DNA of 64,000 nucleotides from Roseovarius sp. THAF27 (GCF_009363655.1 NZ_CP045393.1:2976001-3040000), one strand, 5' to 3'. Positions 24,909 to 33,395 are shown, counted from the first letter of the stretch. Translations and numbers: made by a program. The notes: generated by a model from the sequence alone, not told the origin.

Positions 24909-26251
24909 AGCTCGATGTCTGGATGGAGGCGCTCGACGCGCCGGTGGGCAAACTTGTGCGCGCCGACGATGGAAGCCTCGGCTTCACCTATGCGCAGGAT
25001 TTGCCCACGGAGGGCCGGATTTCCCTGTCGATGCCGATCCGGAAGGACCCATATGGCGATGCCGCGACCACGGCTTTTTTCACCAATCTCCTTTTCGAAG
25101 GGCGTGAGCTCGACCGGGTGAAGGCAGTTTACACGATCGATAGGAACGATGTCGCGGAACTTCTCTACCACCTCGGGGCGGATTGTCCTGGTGCGATATC
25201 CGTGACGCCGGAGGGAACCGGTCCGGGCAAGCGCCCGGGCATCTTCCCAGATGATTACCAAGAGATCCCCGAGGAGCGGATGACCCAGATCGTTGCAGCG
25301 CTCCATTTCAATGGGAGACTCCCTGAAGACGAGCGGGATCCATCGCCCCTGGCGGGGGTACAGCCGAAGCTGGCGCTGGTGGTTCATGAAGGTCGCTATT
25401 TTCAACCCAAGCCGGACAGCCGTGCCCCCACCACGCATATCCTGAAAGTTTCACCGCGGGACGACATAAGCCTGACACGGCGCGAAGCCGCGCTGCTGGG
25501 ACTTGCCCGCGACATCGGCCTCGACGTGATCGAGCATGAATACCTGGAGTTCTACGACGACGAGACATGTGCTGATATCGGCGCAATCCTGTCACGGCGG
25601 TTTGATCGAATACAGGATGGCGGGGAGATCCGGCGACTACACTCAGAGGACTTCTGCCAGGCGCTGAGCTTGCCGCGCGAGTTAAAATACGAACGCAATG
25701 CCGCGCCGGGTGGCGCGCGATTTTCGGCCGAAATGGTTGGAAAACTGGCTGCGGAAGCCGTGGTTCCGGCGCATTTCCAGATGGAGTTCCTACGCCATAC
25801 GATATTCAACTTGGCAGTCGGCAATACCGACAATCACGGCAAGAACGCCTCAATCTTGTATCTTGGACGAAATGGAGAACTGGCGCCGCTCTATGATGTC
25901 GTGCCGGTCTTCATGGATAGCAGGCCCACGCACCGATTCTCCTTCCTGTTGGGCCGCGCGGAGTTTGCCGAGGATCTTAACATTGAAGATATTGAGATAC
26001 TGATGCGCGATATCGGCTTCCGCCGTCCAAAGTTTTCGGGTGAATGGTTGGGGATATTGTCAGATGTCGCGGCGAAGACGGAAACTCTTGCGGAGACCGG
26101 CGACAAGTTGCTGGCCGATGCCACAGCTGCCCAGTTAGGCGTACTTCGGGATTCGTTGGGAATTGATCTCAATATTCAGGCTCGAGATTTCTTCCCGCGC
26201 AACGAGCGCGACGAGAAAATGAACCCTGGAGGATGGCGAGGTCTCAGCTAA
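24905..26251 (+). CDS. hipA: HipA-like serine/threonine kinase toxin
   Basis: HipA-family protein kinase, 448 aa (E. coli HipA is 440). It has the N-terminal HipA domain (VGKLVRADDGSLGFTY), the Gly/Lys nucleotide loop SPLAGVQPKLAL, an SRRFDR segment, the catalytic loop FNLAVGNTDNHGKN and the metal-binding LAPLYDVVP. In E. coli HipA phosphorylates glutamyl-tRNA synthetase and induces a growth arrest linked to persistence. All key motifs appear intact, so this toxin is predicted active. GTG start inside the hipB stop region indicates translational coupling. The cellular target in this organism is not known. Confidence 0.92.
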   Translation: MKLDVWMEALDAPVGKLVRADDGSLGFTYAQDLPTEGRISLSMPIRKDPYGDAATTAFFTNLLFEGRELDRVKAVYTIDRNDVAELLYHLGADCPGAISVTPEGTGPGKRPGIFPDDYQEIPEERMTQIVAALHFNGRLPEDERDPSPLAGVQPKLALVVHEGRYFQPKPDSRAPTTHILKVSPRDDISLTRREAALLGLARDIGLDVIEHEYLEFYDDETCADIGAILSRRFDRIQDGGEIRRLHSEDFCQALSLPRELKYERNAAPGGARFSAEMVGKLAAEAVVPAHFQMEFLRHTIFNLAVGNTDNHGKNASILYLGRNGELAPLYDVVPVFMDSRPTHRFSFLLGRAEFAEDLNIEDIEILMRDIGFRRPKFSGEWLGILSDVAAKTETLAETGDKLLADATAAQLGVLRDSLGIDLNIQARDFFPRNERDEKMNPGGWRGLS

Positions 26252-26627
26252 TTGACGAATAACCAAGTTGCCCATTCTGTAAGCGGACGGTCTGCTAACA
26301 CCGGTCGGTCAGGCCCAGAGTGCGAGGCGCGCACGGCTTCCGGGGTTGATGACGCGTCCGCTGTAGCAGCGCAGATAATTCTTTCGGCTGATGTCCACGA
26401 AAAACCAAAGCGTTCGAAGCCAGTTTGCGCGGTAACATTTCGTCGGCTTAGCAAAGATTATTCGGATCCGTAAGTGAACCCGCTCTGGGAACGAGACACG
26501 ATAGATTATTTCCGTTCCAGTTGTGGTTAGAAAGGGCGGATAGCAGACCTTTGCTGCAGCGTCCAAGAACGGCTGCTTCGAACCCACGGCAGTCATCGAA
26601 GCGCCACTTGCGCCAACAGGTCAGGCG
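26252..26627. other. Intergenic region
   Basis: About 375 bases between hipA and the convergent LuxR-type gene. Short frames exist on both strands but none has a credible start or protein-like composition, and no clear terminator hairpin is seen. Confidence 0.4.
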
Positions 26628-27170
26628 CTATCCGGCCTGCCTTAGTCTGCCGTCAATTCCCGCGCCGACGTCCAGGAACTCGTCCATGAACAGGCTCATC
26701 AGTTCCATGCGCGAGGCAACGCCCGTCTTGCGGAAAATGTTTGAGGTCTGCGCCTTGACCGTGCCTTCCGCGGTGGACCTGGCCGCAGCGATCTCGGCAA
26801 TGCTCAGGCCCTTGAGCATATACATCGCGATGTCACGCTCCGCTGACGTTAGGTTCCACTCATCGAACTTTCCGTGCACGAAGCTGTCCATTTCGCCGCG
26901 CAGGAAACTGAGCGACTCTGATTGCTTGGTGTTGCGTGCCTGAAGCCAACGCAATTGGCGAACGAGGATCCGGATCGCCAAGATCAGCGCTCCGGCCGAA
27001 AACACCTCGAAGAACAGGTGCGTCAGGTCCAGAAAACTCGGCGCATTGCTGGCGATCACGCGCTCGTAGATGTCGCTCGCCACGTCGAAGACGAAAAAGA
27101 CGACGCTGCCGATCAGGAACAAGGTGACGTATTTCAGGGTGCTGGCCTGCATGGACCCTACATGCTGCAT
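26628..27170 (-). CDS. Membrane-anchored LuxR-type HTH regulator
   Basis: Protein of about 180 aa with two predicted transmembrane helices at the N-terminus (YVTLFLIGSVVFFVFDVA and FSAGALILAIRILVR), a short coiled linker (LQARNTKQSESLSFLRGEM) and a C-terminal LuxR/GerE HTH (NLTSAERDIAMYMLKGLS, AAARSTAEGTVKAQTSNIF). There is no autoinducer-binding or receiver domain. ATG at 27170 is preferred over the upstream frame start because GAGG lies 8 bases before it. It is the last gene in the direction of the hemolysin/AMP-ligase operon, 178 bp after DUF2147 and past a terminator-like hairpin, so it probably has its own promoter but may control that operon. Confidence 0.8.
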   Translation of the reverse strand: MQHVGSMQASTLKYVTLFLIGSVVFFVFDVASDIYERVIASNAPSFLDLTHLFFEVFSAGALILAIRILVRQLRWLQARNTKQSESLSFLRGEMDSFVHGKFDEWNLTSAERDIAMYMLKGLSIAEIAAARSTAEGTVKAQTSNIFRKTGVASRMELMSLFMDEFLDVGAGIDGRLRQAG

Positions 27171-27279
27171 GGAACTATCCTCGAAGATCCTGGCGGGTAT
27201 GAAACGGTAAGAACGGCGCAAGGGCAATGGCGACATGCCGTGGCGGCCTGCGTCATTCCGCGCCCCTGGAAACGTGAAA

Positions 27280-27301
27280 CAGGCCCTCCGGAAAGGGCCT
27301 G
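27280..27301 (-). terminator. Hairpin downstream of the DUF2147 gene
   Basis: CAGGCCCT (27280-27287) and AGGGCCTG (27294-27301) form a perfect 8-bp stem with a 6-base loop. Read on the minus strand it lies just after the DUF2147 stop and is followed by a short TTTC. It probably ends or weakens transcription of the upstream operon. Confidence 0.6.
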
Positions 27302-27348
27302 CCGTTAGCTGCGGTGAAGCGGCTCCCGACGCGTTACGGGCGTCGTGC

Positions 27349-27744
27349 TTACTGCACCCGAGTCCACTGGCCGCCGTTGCGGCAGATCAACCCGCCAAGC
27401 ACGCAACCATTGACCGAGATGCGATTGTCCGAGAGCTCCAGCTTCGACATGTATTCCTTGTCGCGGTCGGGGGCATAGATCCGGCCCTTGTATTCGGTTG
27501 CGCTGCTGTGGGTCAGGTTCCAGACGATCTTGCGGCCAAGCGTATCGGGCTGGATCGCTTCACCTTTTGCGTTTTCCGCACGCTCCAGCACACCGCAATA
27601 ACTCGCGCCGCAGGTGCCGACGCGGATATAGCCGACATCGCCGTGGTCATCGGGCGCGGTTCTCCAGAGGCCTTCAATCGGGTCGGCCAGCGCCGGGCTG
27701 GCGGCAAAAAGGGAAAACAGGATGAGGGTCGCGATACGTTTCAT
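27349..27744 (-). CDS. DUF2147 family secreted protein
   Basis: Small exported protein of 131 aa with a Sec signal peptide (MKRIATLILFSLFAASPALA). The mature part (IEGLWRTAPDDHG, YIRVGTCGASYCGVLE, GRIYAPDRDKEYMSKLEL) matches the DUF2147 pattern, a beta-rich periplasmic domain of unknown function. Paired Cys residues suggest a disulfide. AAGGAG precedes the ATG. It follows the TauD-like gene by 45 bp and is probably the last gene of that operon. Confidence 0.85.
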   Translation of the reverse strand: MKRIATLILFSLFAASPALADPIEGLWRTAPDDHGDVGYIRVGTCGASYCGVLERAENAKGEAIQPDTLGRKIVWNLTHSSATEYKGRIYAPDRDKEYMSKLELSDNRISVNGCVLGGLICRNGGQWTRVQ

Positions 27745-27789
27745 GGTCTTGGTCTCCTTTGATGGGATGGGGTTTCAGGATGGGCCGTG

Positions 27790-28650
27790 TCAGACGTTGC
27801 CCATGCCGATGAACAGCTGGCGGTTGGTGTCGATGATGGCGCGGCGGCCATGCATGACGCGGGTGTTGTCCAGAACGGCGATATCGCCATCCTGCCAGTT
27901 GATCTCGTGTGTGCAGGCCTCGGCCAGCGCGCGCATCTCCTCGATCTCGTCCTCGCTGACGAGGTCCGTGTCGCCAAAGCGATAGCGCGGCGGCGCGTAG
28001 TTGTGCGACGGGCCAAGCACCGCGTTGGCAAACCCCTGACCGCCGGACAGGGCGGAGCCGCGCACCGGCGCCACGGTCAGACGGTAGTTGATGCCGCCAT
28101 CGTCCAGCATGTCGAAATCCTGGTTCGGGATCGCGGCGCGGAACTGTTCAACATGTTCAGGCGTGACCTCGTCGGGACGGGAAATGGCCGGATGTTCGTT
28201 GGCCAGGTAGCGCTTCCAGAGTTCCTCGGGCAGGTAGCGTTCCACGATCATGTCGCGCTGCCACCGGGCCTTTTGAGTATCACTCATCGCGCCGTAGACC
28301 TCGCGTCCGTCGCACACGGTCGTCTGCGAGCCCTCAAAGGCCGCGACCGGGCTGTAGAAGGCAACGATATCGGGACAGACGGGCGTATTGCCGTTCTCGG
28401 TATGCAGGCCGATGGGGCCGGTGCCGGCGTCGACCTTCTGCGTGTTGGCGTCGCCGTATTCGCGCGCCGGGTCGAACGTGATCTTGCGACAGAGCGCGGT
28501 GGTTAGCGCACTGAATGCCGCCATATCGGGCCGAAAGCCGCGCAAAAGCGTCCAGCCGTCCTCTTGCAGGTGCGACCGGATCTGCTCCACCACGGGAGCG
28601 TCGATCACGGGCTGCCCCTCTGCGGTGGGGCGGATGATGTTGTAGCTCAT
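27790..28650 (-). CDS. TauD/TfdA-family Fe(II)/2-oxoglutarate dioxygenase (SyrP-like)
   Basis: Non-heme iron oxygenase of 286 aa. The iron-binding triad can be read as His-x-Glu in PIGLHTENGNTP and the distal His in AVLDNTRVMHGRRAI, with the following Arg available for 2-oxoglutarate. The start DGWTLLRGF is typical of the SyrP/TauD branch, which hydroxylates or desaturates amino-acid or acyl intermediates. It is 3 bp after the SDR gene and therefore co-transcribed with the AMP-ligase and SDR, suggesting that it tailors the product of that pathway. Substrate unknown. Confidence 0.85.
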   Translation of the reverse strand: MSYNIIRPTAEGQPVIDAPVVEQIRSHLQEDGWTLLRGFRPDMAAFSALTTALCRKITFDPAREYGDANTQKVDAGTGPIGLHTENGNTPVCPDIVAFYSPVAAFEGSQTTVCDGREVYGAMSDTQKARWQRDMIVERYLPEELWKRYLANEHPAISRPDEVTPEHVEQFRAAIPNQDFDMLDDGGINYRLTVAPVRGSALSGGQGFANAVLGPSHNYAPPRYRFGDTDLVSEDEIEEMRALAEACTHEINWQDGDIAVLDNTRVMHGRRAIIDTNRQLFIGMGNV

Positions 28651-28653
28651 GGA

Positions 28654-29454
28654 TCAAGCCTCTTTCTGTCTGGTGTAGGAATTGAGCGCGGCCTGCGCGC
28701 GGGCTGTGCCGGCCTTGTGGGTCAGCGCGGCGTCGATCAGCGACGGCGCCATCGCCTGAAGCAGCGCAAAGATGCGTTCGCCAAAACCGGGATAGATCGT
28801 CTTGCGGCCCGCCATGATGCCCGCCCAGGCGCGACTGGCGACGCGCTCTGGCGAATCCAGTACCATTCCGAAAGGCTCGACCAGATGGGCAAATGTGCTT
28901 TGTGCCGGGGTGCGTGTGGCGCGGGGCGCCACGTAGGTCACGGTGATGCCGAACTCCGACAACTCGCGGCGCAGCGCGTCGGACAGGCCTCGCAGGGCGA
29001 ATTTCGTGGCCGAATAGGCCGAGAAATAGGGAAAGGCGATCATTCCGAACATCGAGCCGATATTGACGATCTGCCCCTGCGTCGCTGACAGGGCGGGGAC
29101 AAGGTCGCGGGTCAGTTGCACCGCGGCTGTCAGGTTGGTGCCCACGGTCTGTGCGATTTCCTTGTCGTTCAGGTCCGTGAGGCGCCCCACCGCCAGCCGC
29201 CCGGCATTGTTCACCAGGATATCCAGACGGTCCCCGGCGGCCGCGACGACAGCGGCGCGGCCCGCGGGCGTGGTGATGTCCGCGGGGACAAGCCGTACGT
29301 TGGCGCCGAGTTGCGCCGCCGTATCTTCGAGCGGCTCCAGCCGACGCCCCACGAGGATCAGATCATGGCCCGACCGCGCCGCCTCGAGGGCAATCGCACG
29401 GCCTATGCCGGAGCCGGCCCCGGTGATCAGGGCAACGGGGGTCTTGGGTGTCAT
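28654..29454 (-). CDS. Short-chain dehydrogenase/reductase
   Basis: NAD(P)-dependent SDR, 266 aa. It has the coenzyme loop ITGAGSGIGRAIA, the NNAG motif (LVNNAGRLAV), the active-site Ser in IVNIGSMFGM and YSATKFALRG (YxxxK). A C-terminal extension after the core (FGERIFALLQAMAPSLIDAAL) recalls SDRs acting on fatty-acyl substrates. ATG at 29454 overlaps the AMP-ligase stop (ATGA), so translation is coupled. A role as acyl/aldehyde reductase or oxoacyl reductase in the same pathway is plausible. Confidence 0.9.
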   Translation of the reverse strand: MTPKTPVALITGAGSGIGRAIALEAARSGHDLILVGRRLEPLEDTAAQLGANVRLVPADITTPAGRAAVVAAAGDRLDILVNNAGRLAVGRLTDLNDKEIAQTVGTNLTAAVQLTRDLVPALSATQGQIVNIGSMFGMIAFPYFSAYSATKFALRGLSDALRRELSEFGITVTYVAPRATRTPAQSTFAHLVEPFGMVLDSPERVASRAWAGIMAGRKTIYPGFGERIFALLQAMAPSLIDAALTHKAGTARAQAALNSYTRQKEA

Positions 29455-30884
29455 GCGACACACTCCTTCTGGTCATGGGAAAGGGAATGGTACGGCAGCA
29501 TCGCCGAGAGCTGTGGAAGCTGACTCCGGTCAATGCCGCCGCCGGGTTTCAGAAGCCCTTCATGCGACGCAGGTACGAAGCGTACGCGCACTGGGCGGGC
29601 ATAGTGCGGCAGGCCTGCCAACAGGCGTTCGATTCTTGCAGGATCGACTGGCCCGGTGACAACGGCGATGATCTCAAGCTGTCCGTCCTGCGCCAGATGA
29701 AGCCCGGCGGCGGGAATGCATGGATCGGCGCAAAGGCAGGCCTCGACCCACTCGGGATTGATGTTGCGGCCCTGCGGCGTGACGATCAGCCAGTCCTTGC
29801 GGCCCTCCACGATCAGGTGACCATCCTCGATACGCCCAAGGTCTCCGGTGCGCCACTCGCCCGTGACCGGCGACTGCCCGACATAACCTTCCATCACGGT
29901 CGGACCCGACACGACGATCTCGCCATCGTCGATGCGCACCTGGACCCCGTCCAGAACCTTGCCTACCGTCCCCGGCCGTGCTCTTTCCGGCATGTTCAAT
30001 GCCACGACCGAGCAGCATTCCGAAAGACCGTAGCCCTCGCAGACGGGCAGGCCTTGGCTCTTGGCACTGGTGAGCAGAGCCGGCGAGGTCATCGCGCCGC
30101 CCACGGCAACAAGGCGCAGGCTCTCGGGGGCGATACGCTCGGTTGACTTGAGCTCGGACACCATCCTCGAGAGCAGCGCGGGAACAAGGACCGTCGTGGT
30201 CGGACGTGCTTCACTCATAGCCGCCATGACCGGCGCCATCGGCCCGCCGAAGAGCGCATGCAGAGCCTCCGGACAGAAACAGACCTCGGCGCCAGCCAGA
30301 AGTGGCAGGTAGAGACCAGCCACCTGTTCCAGAAGTTGCGCCATGGGGAGAAGCGAAAGATGTGTATCTTCCGAATTGGGTAATATCGCTTTGTCGAGCC
30401 CGGCAATCGCCGCCGCCATCTGTTTTTCACCGATAAGCACACCCTTCGGCGTCCCGGATGATCCCGATGTAAAGATGATTCGCCGTGCACCGATGACAGG
30501 CAGGCTTAGCGGACCGTCCAGAGGCGGGCACTCTTCCGGGCGCGGCAAACCTTCGGTCACCGCCGCCGCGTCACACTCGCCGATGAATGTCTCGATGCCG
30601 GCAGCCTCGAAGATATGCGCCCTTTGGACGGTCGAGAAGAACGGCGGCACATGCACCGCAACATGACCGTGAAAGGTTAACGCCAGATCGGCAAGGGCGG
30701 CCTCCAGCGGATCGCTGGTGGTAATCCCGACAACCCGCGGGCTGCCTGCAAGTATGTTGGCGCTTTGGGCGAGGAAATTCGCCAGGGAGCCGTAATTGAT
30801 GCGCCGCGCATTCGAGCGCAGAGCGGCCTTGTAAGGGGTTCGCAGACCATGCAGGGCCAGCGCACGAAAAACACGATGAGTCAT
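29451..30884 (-). CDS. AMP-binding (acyl/aryl-CoA ligase-like) protein, short, atypical C-terminus
   Basis: Member of the ANL adenylation superfamily, only 477 aa. It shows the A3 phosphate loop IIFTSGSSGTPKGVL, A5 EGYGLSECCSV, A7 GEWRTGDLGRI and A8 hinge GRKDWLIVTPQGRNINPEW. At the C-terminus the A10 region reads LLKPGGGIDRSQL: where most family members have Gly-Lys-(V/I)-x-R, this one has Gly-Gly, so the catalytic Lys for adenylation appears missing unless the preceding Lys substitutes. It begins at the TGATG overlap with the hemolysin-family gene. Likely activates or transfers an acyl or amino-acid group for its operon partners, but catalysis may be unusual. Confidence 0.85.
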   Translation of the reverse strand: MTHRVFRALALHGLRTPYKAALRSNARRINYGSLANFLAQSANILAGSPRVVGITTSDPLEAALADLALTFHGHVAVHVPPFFSTVQRAHIFEAAGIETFIGECDAAAVTEGLPRPEECPPLDGPLSLPVIGARRIIFTSGSSGTPKGVLIGEKQMAAAIAGLDKAILPNSEDTHLSLLPMAQLLEQVAGLYLPLLAGAEVCFCPEALHALFGGPMAPVMAAMSEARPTTTVLVPALLSRMVSELKSTERIAPESLRLVAVGGAMTSPALLTSAKSQGLPVCEGYGLSECCSVVALNMPERARPGTVGKVLDGVQVRIDDGEIVVSGPTVMEGYVGQSPVTGEWRTGDLGRIEDGHLIVEGRKDWLIVTPQGRNINPEWVEACLCADPCIPAAGLHLAQDGQLEIIAVVTGPVDPARIERLLAGLPHYARPVRVRFVPASHEGLLKPGGGIDRSQLPQLSAMLPYHSLSHDQKECVA

Positions 30885-31462
30885 CAGGCGGTCTCCGCTC
30901 GCGGAATCGCGGCATCAACCATCTGAACCGGATCGCGAAAGGCGCAGACCCACGGATCATGGTCGTAGTATTCGCCCCATTGATCCGGATCCAGGACCCG
31001 GCTGGCGTCCGCTGGCGCCAGCATGAGCGGCGTGATCCGCGCCCTCTGGATCAGCCGCCGTACCTCGGTGGTGGCCGTAAAAAGCCCCCAGCTGATCCCG
31101 CGCTCCCGTCCCCATTCGAAGAGGGCGCGCAGGGTCGGATAGGCTGAAAACGGCGAACTGCAGGCAAGCCCTCCAACTTCGAGGATCTCCACGGGCCCCA
31201 CCGCCAACCCGGTCCGACGCGACAGAAGCTCGCTGACCGGTGCGTCAAGGTACTGTTGTGAGAAAAAGGCTTCGTCATTGCACCGGATGCTTGCGGCGCA
31301 AGCCACCGCGCCGGTGGGATCCGTTGTGATCACGAGGCGCGAGGGACGGATACGCGTGTCCGCGGAAAAGGTCCTGCGATAGCTACGCGCAATATGCTCC
31401 AAGGCCTGCTCGAACAGGAGCTGAGTTGATGGATCATCGTCCACGGCAATGGTGGTTCTCAT
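30884..31462 (-). CDS. Thermostable hemolysin family protein (acyltransferase-like fold)
   Basis: 192-aa protein of the T_hemolysin family. Recognisable blocks are RIRPSRLVITTD, VACAASIRC, FFSQQYLDAPVSELL, VGPVEILEVGGLACSSP and WGLFTATTEVRRLIQR. The family was named from a Vibrio hemolysin, but its pattern (a YLD.P strand, then EVG.LA and a C-terminal helix pair) resembles GNAT/autoinducer-synthase-like acyltransferases, and I regard a biosynthetic role as more likely here. It is the first gene of a tightly packed operon with an AMP-ligase, SDR and dioxygenase. TAGGAGA lies before the ATG. No signal peptide. Confidence 0.75.
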   Translation of the reverse strand: MRTTIAVDDDPSTQLLFEQALEHIARSYRRTFSADTRIRPSRLVITTDPTGAVACAASIRCNDEAFFSQQYLDAPVSELLSRRTGLAVGPVEILEVGGLACSSPFSAYPTLRALFEWGRERGISWGLFTATTEVRRLIQRARITPLMLAPADASRVLDPDQWGEYYDHDPWVCAFRDPVQMVDAAIPRAETA

Positions 31463-31492
31463 GTGATTGCTCTCCTAATAAGGAGGCTGATC

Positions 31493-31585
31493 ATGCCTCG
31501 CTTTCCGGAGATGTCCTTCACGGAGGCGGCAAAATCCATTGCACTGAAGTCGCAACAACTGAGTGACTTGGCCAAATATGACTAA
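31493..31585 (+). CDS. Possible 30-aa leader peptide
   Basis: Short frame MPRFPEMSFTEAAKSIALKS... ending LAKYD, divergent from the hemolysin-family operon. Its ATG is preceded by AAGGAGG with good spacing, stronger than the site of most neighbours. The sequence is amphipathic and not low-complexity. It shares the promoter gap with the operon and could be a regulatory peptide, the start of a decayed gene, or chance. No homolog is known to me. Confidence 0.3.
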   Translation: MPRFPEMSFTEAAKSIALKSQQLSDLAKYD

Positions 31586-32109
31586 AGTTTATGATCCCGA
31601 GAGGTGGATTTTGGCCTATCCTTTGCCGGGTCCGAAAGCTACCGTGGAGAAAGCAATAGCTTCTCGTCAACCTTATCACAGAATGCTTGCTGAGCGCCTT
31701 TTTCGTCTAAGTTGGATCGCGCGCTGAAGCGGCTTGTAGCCGTCCTTCGTTCCGCAATGTCCTAACGGCAGCTAAGGGCCGGGAGCGACGGCCAAAGTCC
31801 AACCCGAACGAGCGTTCCCGCCGCGCCGCCGTAGGTCCGCTTCGAGCCCAATGCGGTCGCGATTATCGCGGAGGGCTTTGCACTTGCAGCGCGGAGGAAT
31901 CCGTCGTGACCGGCCCTTTTCCGCCGTTCAACTGTCGAACCAATACCACGCTGTTATCTCCCAATTGCGGTCGTTCGCCCATGGCGCCGCGTTCCTCTTA
32001 GCCGGATCAGCGGGGCGCAGGAGGAGGCCAAGCTCGCATTACCAAAACGCCCTATCCGAAAGCGAGACGATGCCGACCTGATCTGTGGAACATCTTAGGT
32101 CCGTGGATG
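31586..32109. other. Intergenic region
   Basis: About 520 bases with no supported gene. A short plus-strand frame (31851-32081) lacks a ribosome-binding site and has arbitrary Arg/Ser-rich composition. No RNA gene, repeat or IS end was recognised. Confidence 0.4.
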
Positions 32110-32943
32110 TCAAGATCGCCAGCGCTCCAAATGCCGTTGAGCAAACTCCCTGAACGACCCCGGTGTTTTACCCGTAAGTCGCGCGACGCCATCGCTCGTG
32201 CGATCCTCGACCCCGGTGCGGATCGCCTCGTCCAGGCCAGCGAGAATGCGTGCGTATTCGGGTGGCAGGCCCTGCGCTTCGAAGCGCTCGGCCAACTCAC
32301 TGCCGGAGAGGGCGACATGGCGGATCGTCCGACCTGTCACATTGGATAGGATGCCAGCGGTGTCCTCGTAGCTGAGCGCCTCGGGGCCGGTCAGGATCAT
32401 GTCGTCGTTCAGGGGCTCGCGGGACGTCAGGCTGGCGACGGCTAAGGCTGCGATGTCGTCGGCATCGATGAAGCCAATGCGGGCGCTGCCTGTTGCACTG
32501 TAGATCGCATCTTCGTCACGGATGGTTCGGGCGTGGGGACCATCCGAGAAATTCTGCATGAACCAAGAAGGGCGCAGAACGGCCCATTCGGGTGCGTTGT
32601 CGGCCAGCCAAGCATGAACGCTGCCCATCATCGGCCCGCCTCGCTCGAGCAGGGAAGAACTGAGCAGGACGAAGCGGCGCACCTGACGCGCCATGGCCCC
32701 TTCCAGAAAAGGACGCATGACGTCGAGGTGGTCGGTGCGGTCCGTGGGCGCGACCACATAGACCGCCGCGCAGCCGTCGAAGGCCGCGACGGAGGCCGGG
32801 TCTGCCCAGTCGAAGAAACGGTCTTGGGGGTCGATGGGTCTGCGGGTGCCGATGACGACCTCGGCACCGGCGGCACCGAGGCGATTTACCACCCGGCTGC
32901 CGGTGGTTCCCTTGCCGCCGATGACCAGAATGCGATCAGCCAT
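32110..32943 (-). CDS. NmrA-like NAD(P)-binding protein
   Basis: Atypical short-chain dehydrogenase of 277 aa: RILVIGGKGTTGSRVVNRL is the dinucleotide loop, followed by VVIGTRRP, YVVAPTDRTDH and RRFVLLSSSLLERGG. The typical Tyr-Lys catalytic pair is not obvious, as in NmrA/QOR2-type proteins that act as redox sensors or quinone reductases. ATG at 32943 overlaps the end of the NTF2-like gene by 8 bases. Part of a two-gene unit divergent from a TetR gene, which probably controls it. Confidence 0.85.
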   Translation of the reverse strand: MADRILVIGGKGTTGSRVVNRLGAAGAEVVIGTRRPIDPQDRFFDWADPASVAAFDGCAAVYVVAPTDRTDHLDVMRPFLEGAMARQVRRFVLLSSSLLERGGPMMGSVHAWLADNAPEWAVLRPSWFMQNFSDGPHARTIRDEDAIYSATGSARIGFIDADDIAALAVASLTSREPLNDDMILTGPEALSYEDTAGILSNVTGRTIRHVALSGSELAERFEAQGLPPEYARILAGLDEAIRTGVEDRTSDGVARLTGKTPGSFREFAQRHLERWRS

Positions 32944-33382
32944 GAGTCGTCTCCCCCGCGTAGGCCTCTGCAGCCGCTTTCGCCCCGCCAAGCGCGGAGA
33001 GTGCGACAAGCGGGTTCCAGTAGTCGCGGTAGCGGGCGATGCGCCCCTCGCGGAGCGTAACGACGGAAATGTAATCCTGATCGTAGGGCAGGCCCGTTGC
33101 GACGCCCCGACCCCGGCAGGAAAACTCGAAGACCACGGTTTCCCCGGAGGGGTGAACTCGGTGCAGCGTGAATTTCCCCAGCTCCAGCATCGGGCCGAGA
33201 CGCGCCAGATGATCGACGAGGGCCGGGATGCCCTTAAGCCGCGTGGGCAGGCCATCGGGCGCATAGGGAAACTCGAAGACCACGTCTTCGGTGAAGAGGT
33301 CCACGATTTCCGGTCCCGCCTTCAAACGGGAGCCGAGGGCGCCGCGCAAGAGGCCCGAGAAACAGTCGAACTTGTCGTCCAT
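32936..33382 (-). CDS. NTF2/SnoaL-like protein
   Basis: Small alpha-beta barrel protein of about 148 aa with the pattern of the SnoaL-like/NTF2 superfamily: FTEDVVFEFPYAPDGLP, LVDHLARLGPMLELG, VVFEFSCRGRG, YDQDYISVVTLREGRI and YRDYWNPLVAL. Members bind or isomerise small hydrophobic molecules. ATG at 33382 has AGGAG 8 bases upstream; the longer frame would extend past the promoter. Co-transcribed with the NmrA-like gene through an 8-base overlap. Confidence 0.85.
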   Translation of the reverse strand: MDDKFDCFSGLLRGALGSRLKAGPEIVDLFTEDVVFEFPYAPDGLPTRLKGIPALVDHLARLGPMLELGKFTLHRVHPSGETVVFEFSCRGRGVATGLPYDQDYISVVTLREGRIARYRDYWNPLVALSALGGAKAAAEAYAGETTHG

Positions 33383-33395
33383 GAGAAAGGCTCCT

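Noticed and set aside
27790..28650. TauD-like gene as the missing CsiD/GlaH glutarate hydroxylase
   Set aside because: Its sequence pattern is SyrP/TauD-like, it is shorter than CsiD, and it is embedded in the hemolysin-family/AMP-ligase operon rather than with lhgO.
28388..29523. Several plus-strand frames opposite the SDR and TauD-like genes
   Set aside because: All are shadows of overlapping minus-strand genes with intact catalytic motifs.
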